Origin: Sclerodactyla briareus
Taxonomy: Eukaryota > Echinodermata > Holothuroidea > Dendrochirotida > Sclerodactylidae
Assembly (NCBI GenBank): GCA_026419785.1
Contig: JAODTK010002710.1
Span: 62,001-126,000 of the forward strand
Length of the DNA: 64,000 nt
Direction of reading: 5' to 3'
The position numbers and the translations under genes were made by a program. Of this stretch, positions 59,929-64,000 are shown one piece after another; position 1 is the stretch's first letter, and every line of letters starts with the position of its first letter. Below the pieces are notes generated by a model, which made no database searches, was not told the origin of the DNA, and saw nothing but the letters and a program-made list of their open reading frames with translations.

Positions 59929-62900
59929 AAGTGACATGAGGAAGGGCGAAACCCATAATGCCTAACAAAAGGCAACCTCCCAAGCACAAGAAACTAAAAA
60001 GACAGAGGAGAGATCCAGCTTGTTAATTTCTACTCTTGACCGCCGGAGGTCAAACTCATGAGGAAATACATCCCGAGGAAGCCCTATTCCAATGCACGGC
60101 GAAGTTCGAGAAAAAAGGAGCGAGCATAGGTTTCGGTGCGTTGACGTGGAAGAGAACGAACGGCTGGCTGAAAAGAAGACGAGTAATGGCGAGTAACCTC
60201 TAGTAAAGGAGGAACAGCATCCCAAGCTCAGAGAACATTGACCATAACAGTAACTGTAAAGGAGGCAGAGAGAAGATGCAGATCTGCGATGGCTAGAGAT
60301 TCAGGGAGAGAGGGTAAGATTATCATCGGTGATGAGACGAATGGACTTTCTCTGGATACGATCAATGACACTGAGAGAGGATGGCTGAGCCCCACCCCAA
60401 ATATTGCAACCATATCATTAGGAGCGATTTGGGCTTTGTAAGCAGAAGTAGCGTGTTGGGGGTGAAGTATTTCCTTGTGCGGAATAAGAAGCCCAACTTT
60501 TCTAGAACATTAGTAGCGATAGACTTGATAGGAGTTCCCAGGACATGTTGTTGGTGCTGAATTTCCATACCAAGGATAGTACGAGAAGTAACTGGGGAGG
60601 ATCTGGTTCAAATCCATGAAATAGGCTGGTGCATCAGAACCAACGGGACGCCCGACCAAAATCAGCAAGTTCTGAGTTTTAGATTGTTGAAGTAACCAAT
60701 ATTAGCATTGCCCCATTTCAAAATAGGAATTAAGATCATGTTCGCTATTGGCAACTGGGCACGGTTGTAGACCAAATCGTTCCGCTTCCGGGGGCGAGAA
60801 CAACAGAGAGTGGTGGAAGGGTAGAATCAATCAGCAAATGGGTGAATACTATAGGGAGTAGAGCTAAGAAGATCTTTGATTACAAAAATGAGAAATCAAT
60901 GTAGGAAAAAACACAACCTTGAAGAACACCAGCATGTCTACGGAAGGTCTCGGAGAGAGCACCCTCACCCTAACAGAGATGAGCGAAACCGGTAAAAAAC
61001 TTGTCAATCCACGAGGTTAGAAGGGGGCTGAACCAAATGAAGTTAATTTGGCACGGAAATTCCGGGGCGTGCCACCCGGTCAAAGGCCTTCGAGTATCAA
61101 GGCAATAGCCCTACTTTCCCATTCCACCGATAAACTCAATGGCTTGGGCCAACTGATTGGTGACAAAAGATATAGGTCCCCGCAGTAGAATCGCCATGCC
61201 GGAAACCATACTGGTGGTCCACTGATGAGAAGTGAAACTCAATAAAGTTCAACAAAACAGCTTGTTTCTATAGTTTCCATAACTTTGGAGAGACCGAGGT
61301 GATGGCAATCGGCCCTGTAATTGGAGTGGGCGGGATTTTTGTCCACCCTTTTTAGGACTGGGCAAGACATGGCCTGTTTACATTCCACACAGAGGGTAGC
61401 ATCCATGAATACAAAGGCGGTAAGCTTGCTAAGAAGGCGCAAGTTCGGGGGCACACTTCAGAGGACTATAATAGGAATGCCATCTGACCAGATGCTTTAG
61501 TTAATTCTAAACTATTGAGTGTTTGGCGGATCCAATGCGAGTAGTGAAAACACATCCAAGCTCGTTCACAAAGCTGGCAAAAGATGTGAGGGATGGCTCT
61601 GTGTTCATAGTGGAATTAAAGAGATAGCTCGGCACAAGTTTAGCTTTGAGGTGGCATCAGCTAGCCAAAGACCATCAGGTTTGCCCACCGGAGGGAATTT
61701 GGAAGTACAGAAGTTCTGGACACAGATTTGGCCCGACCCAAAATGAACGACTACCAGATGGGCAGGGTGAAAGTTTATTAGCCATACCGTGAAATGAAAG
61801 AATTTTTTGCTCAATCGATCGTCTCAGAGCACACATTCCGAGCAGTAACATAGGCTTGAACTGGAATTCAGTGAGAGAAGATATCCAAGCTCGATAAAGT
61901 CGGTTCTTCGACCTGGAGGACGGCAGTAGTGACTTGATGGTTTGAACCTAAGGTGGAGAAGAGGAGCCTGATCTTTAAGTGGAGGGAATAGAAGTTGTTC
62001 TTCCAACGAATCATTTCCGAAATAGCAGAAGCAGGAGGTAGAGGTCATCTAGAAAGGTAGTTCAATCCCAGGAAGACTGAAAAAATCCAAAATACCCCGA
62101 GACCAAACCAGTCACTTTGATTTATTCCAAGAGTTTCTGCCTTTGGTGGGGAGCTTGCGTATAGGAGTTAGATTGATGAGACAGGGTAATGAGGCAATGG
62201 TCATAGGAGCAAATAGGGGCAGAGACAGTTGCTGGGACGTAAATAAGGGGCTGAGTAGTAGAAAAGATCCACAATTAGCAAGTCCGAGGCCCGAATCTGG
62301 GATAACGGTGGGAGAATTGATCAGTCTTGGGTGAGAGCCATTGGGTAATGAGCAACAGACTCAGCTTCACACCGAGCTCTATCAGAGCCGGTGAAGTGTA
62401 TGAGCCATTCTGCGTTATGTGCCTTGCAATCCACCCAGTATAACGCAATTTCACAGCGTTATATCGTTTGACTTAGTAATTCAACAGCAGAGTGATATGC
62501 GAGAATAGAGCCTCGTGATTTTTACAATTGGCGAACGGTTAACACAACCGAACACCTTAGCAAACGAGAAAGAGAGACTTTGAGTCCAGAGAAGTTGAAA
62601 GTCATCACAAAGAGATCAAATTCAAAAAGGCGGGCTGACAAGGGATGCTGGAGTGGACGAAAGGAGCACCTCCATCCTTAAAATGAAAACATTCATGGTA
62701 AAGAATATATGGGACCCTGGAGATGTGTTAAATCAAAGGTGATGTAATCTGTGTTTCAGTTAAAAAAAAGTAGATGATGCTGATCCATGAGGTTGGTGGA
62801 CGTGGTTGAGATTGCGGTGGATACCGCGTATATTCGCGAAAGAGAAAGAAAAAAAGAGAACCAGATGGCACATTAGGGGCTGCAGTAGGTTTCGTATGAA

Positions 62901-62950
62901 ACGTGAAATAACCTGATAAGTAGTAGAAGGAGGACAAGAAGGGCAAGTGG
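59892..62950 (-). mobile_element. Jockey-group non-LTR retrotransposon: endonuclease + RT + poly(A), nearly full ORF2
   Basis: Read on the minus strand, the ORF2-type protein begins near 62870 with NIRGIHRNLNHVHQ, then IYFFLTETQITSPL (apurinic endonuclease, catalytic LTET) and the FSRVPYILYHxCFHFKDGG block. PATVSAPICSYDHCLITLS carries the endonuclease SDH-type His. The linker is next (SRSFWVGPNLCP and neighbours). RT blocks follow: VWKQAMSCPVLKRVDKNPAHSNYR, SKVMETI, then INFIWFSPLLTSWIDKFFTG, AGVLQGC (PQGxVLSP-like), and a degraded FADD box at SIHPFAD. The thumb has KLGFLFRTRKYFTPNTLLLL, IWGGAQPSSLSVIDRIQRKS and FVLFHVNAPK. A 3' UTR leads to 33 T on the plus strand (59892-59924), the poly(A) tail of the inserted copy. 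Many frameshifts are present; no recognisable ORF1 was found upstream. Confidence 0.88.
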
Positions 62951-63736
62951 AAAACCCATGGCATCGACAGACAACACCAAGACTAATTCGAGAGCACGGA
63001 CATCGAGTGGGCACCCCGAACCCGACCTAGGTTAACACCTAGTCGCGAACTAAGCAGAGGAGGGTGCCGGGATTTTACGGTTTTACGGGACGGCCAGATG
63101 AAAGGCAGCCATCCCCCATGCGCTACACCTACCCCCCCCCCGGGTTCTGGGCCTCTGCACTATCTGAAGGCAGCCTGCATATCACCGCTCCACTGTATCC
63201 TCATGCCCAAGAACAAAGAACCCATGGTAATCAAGCGAAACCGGGGTAAACACAGGACCTTCCAGGGTCCTCCGAAATAACCGGCAACCACCCCGATAGC
63301 TGGAGTGATGCAAAATGTTACAAGCAAAGAGGGCCTGAAACGCTTAGAGCATCACTAAATGCACCCAAATGGTCAGCGGTGTCCTCCCCGGGCGGCAAAA
63401 AAAGATTTGCCTACCACCTACCACCACCTGATGATAGGTGTAGCATACAGTGACCTCGCCTCAGTGAACCCGGTTGGCGCACTTTGAGGAGAGCTACAAC
63501 TCCAATGCCCAGCTCAGCCTTCTAAGTTCCCTTGACAAGAAAGGCAAATAGCAACTGCATCATCATGGAGTTAGATGTTCCAGACCCAATCATAGGACCG
63601 CGGGAAACCACCCGCCTCCTTCCGGAATTCGGGTTTCCCGAGGGCTTTGGCCCGAACCCTTCATTCGGCGTGGGCAGCAATTAACGTCCAAAGGCGCCAC
63701 CACTGGCTGAAAGTTGGGGGGGGGAAGGTCAAGAGT

Positions 63737-63790
63737 AATTTTTTTTTTTTTTTTTGTTTTTTTGGTTGGGTGGGGGGGGGGGGGGGGGGG
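63737..63790. repeat. T-rich then G-rich homopolymer tract
   Basis: T17, GTTTTTTTGGTTGGG, then an almost pure G run of ~20. Possibly the tail of a retroelement; no RT blocks are visible next to it. Confidence 0.8.
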
Positions 63791-64000
63791 TCCGAAGCAG
63801 TATGGGAAACATTTGTGAGTAAAAATCATTATGTATGTGGGCCTTCCCAAAAGTTTGGGTCATGACCCCGGACCCCCTAGTGTGCGCCCTTGTTTTACAG
63901 TAAATATACATTTTGCTACATGAAATCATGCTGTTTTTGGGGGCTTTTTACTTGCAACGTCCGTGACACCTAAAGCCATTACTGCAGATAGTAAATGATA

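Overview
This window is eukaryotic nuclear DNA from an animal, most likely a marine invertebrate deuterostome; an echinoderm is my best guess. There are no bacterial-style operons and almost no long reading frames. One intronless seven-transmembrane receptor gene is present, along with fragments of many non-LTR and Penelope-type retrotransposons, long tandem satellites, poly-C/poly-G tracts and a high density of the palindrome TAGGCCTA. The species call is inference from general sequence character. Almost every coding trace is broken by single-base frame changes. Near-identical satellite monomers also differ by single-base indels in homopolymers, so part of the damage may be assembly error from uncorrected long reads rather than decay.

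Layout. 1-13 kb: unique or degenerate DNA with several copies of a large dispersed repeat family (here R1), rich in TGACCT/AGGTCA hexamers. Four copies or modules end in the same TTCAGGCGAGACAAAA terminus (ending near 1946, 6501, 11717 and 12477). 13.5-19 kb: a polypurine repeat, a tRNA-like SINE trace, a PHD-finger-like half domain at 17.3 kb and a 43-base G run at 19.0 kb. 20.3-25.3 kb: a decayed ~180-bp tandem repeat, then a ~1.07-kb tandem duplication, both tied to poly-C tracts and a conserved CGCCAACC motif. 26.6-36.6 kb: a graveyard of non-LTR retrotransposons on both strands (L2-like, CR1-like and Jockey-group). 38.4-40.5 kb: an array of ~20-bp units that flips orientation, a probable Tc1/IS630-type transposase trace and a 430-bp inverted-repeat MITE.

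41.27-42.38 kb (minus strand): the only recognisable host gene, a class A G-protein-coupled receptor of the melatonin/Tre1/GPR84-like kind, readable from TM1 to TM7 across at least four frame changes. 44-51.5 kb: another L2 tail, then a large satellite of ~590-bp monomers. Each well-preserved monomer carries AGGTCA hexamers spaced as DR5 and DR1, plus TGACCT hexamers at a 10-bp period (DR4), like nuclear-receptor response elements. 53.6-55.3 kb: a Penelope-like reverse transcriptase next to a large palindrome flanked by (TA)n. 57.3-57.7 kb: a fold-back element. 59.9-62.95 kb: the most complete transposon, a Jockey-group non-LTR element on the minus strand with endonuclease, reverse transcriptase and a 33-base poly(A) tail. 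The receptor appears to be an isolated gene in repeat-rich DNA; no multi-gene pathway can be reconstructed.
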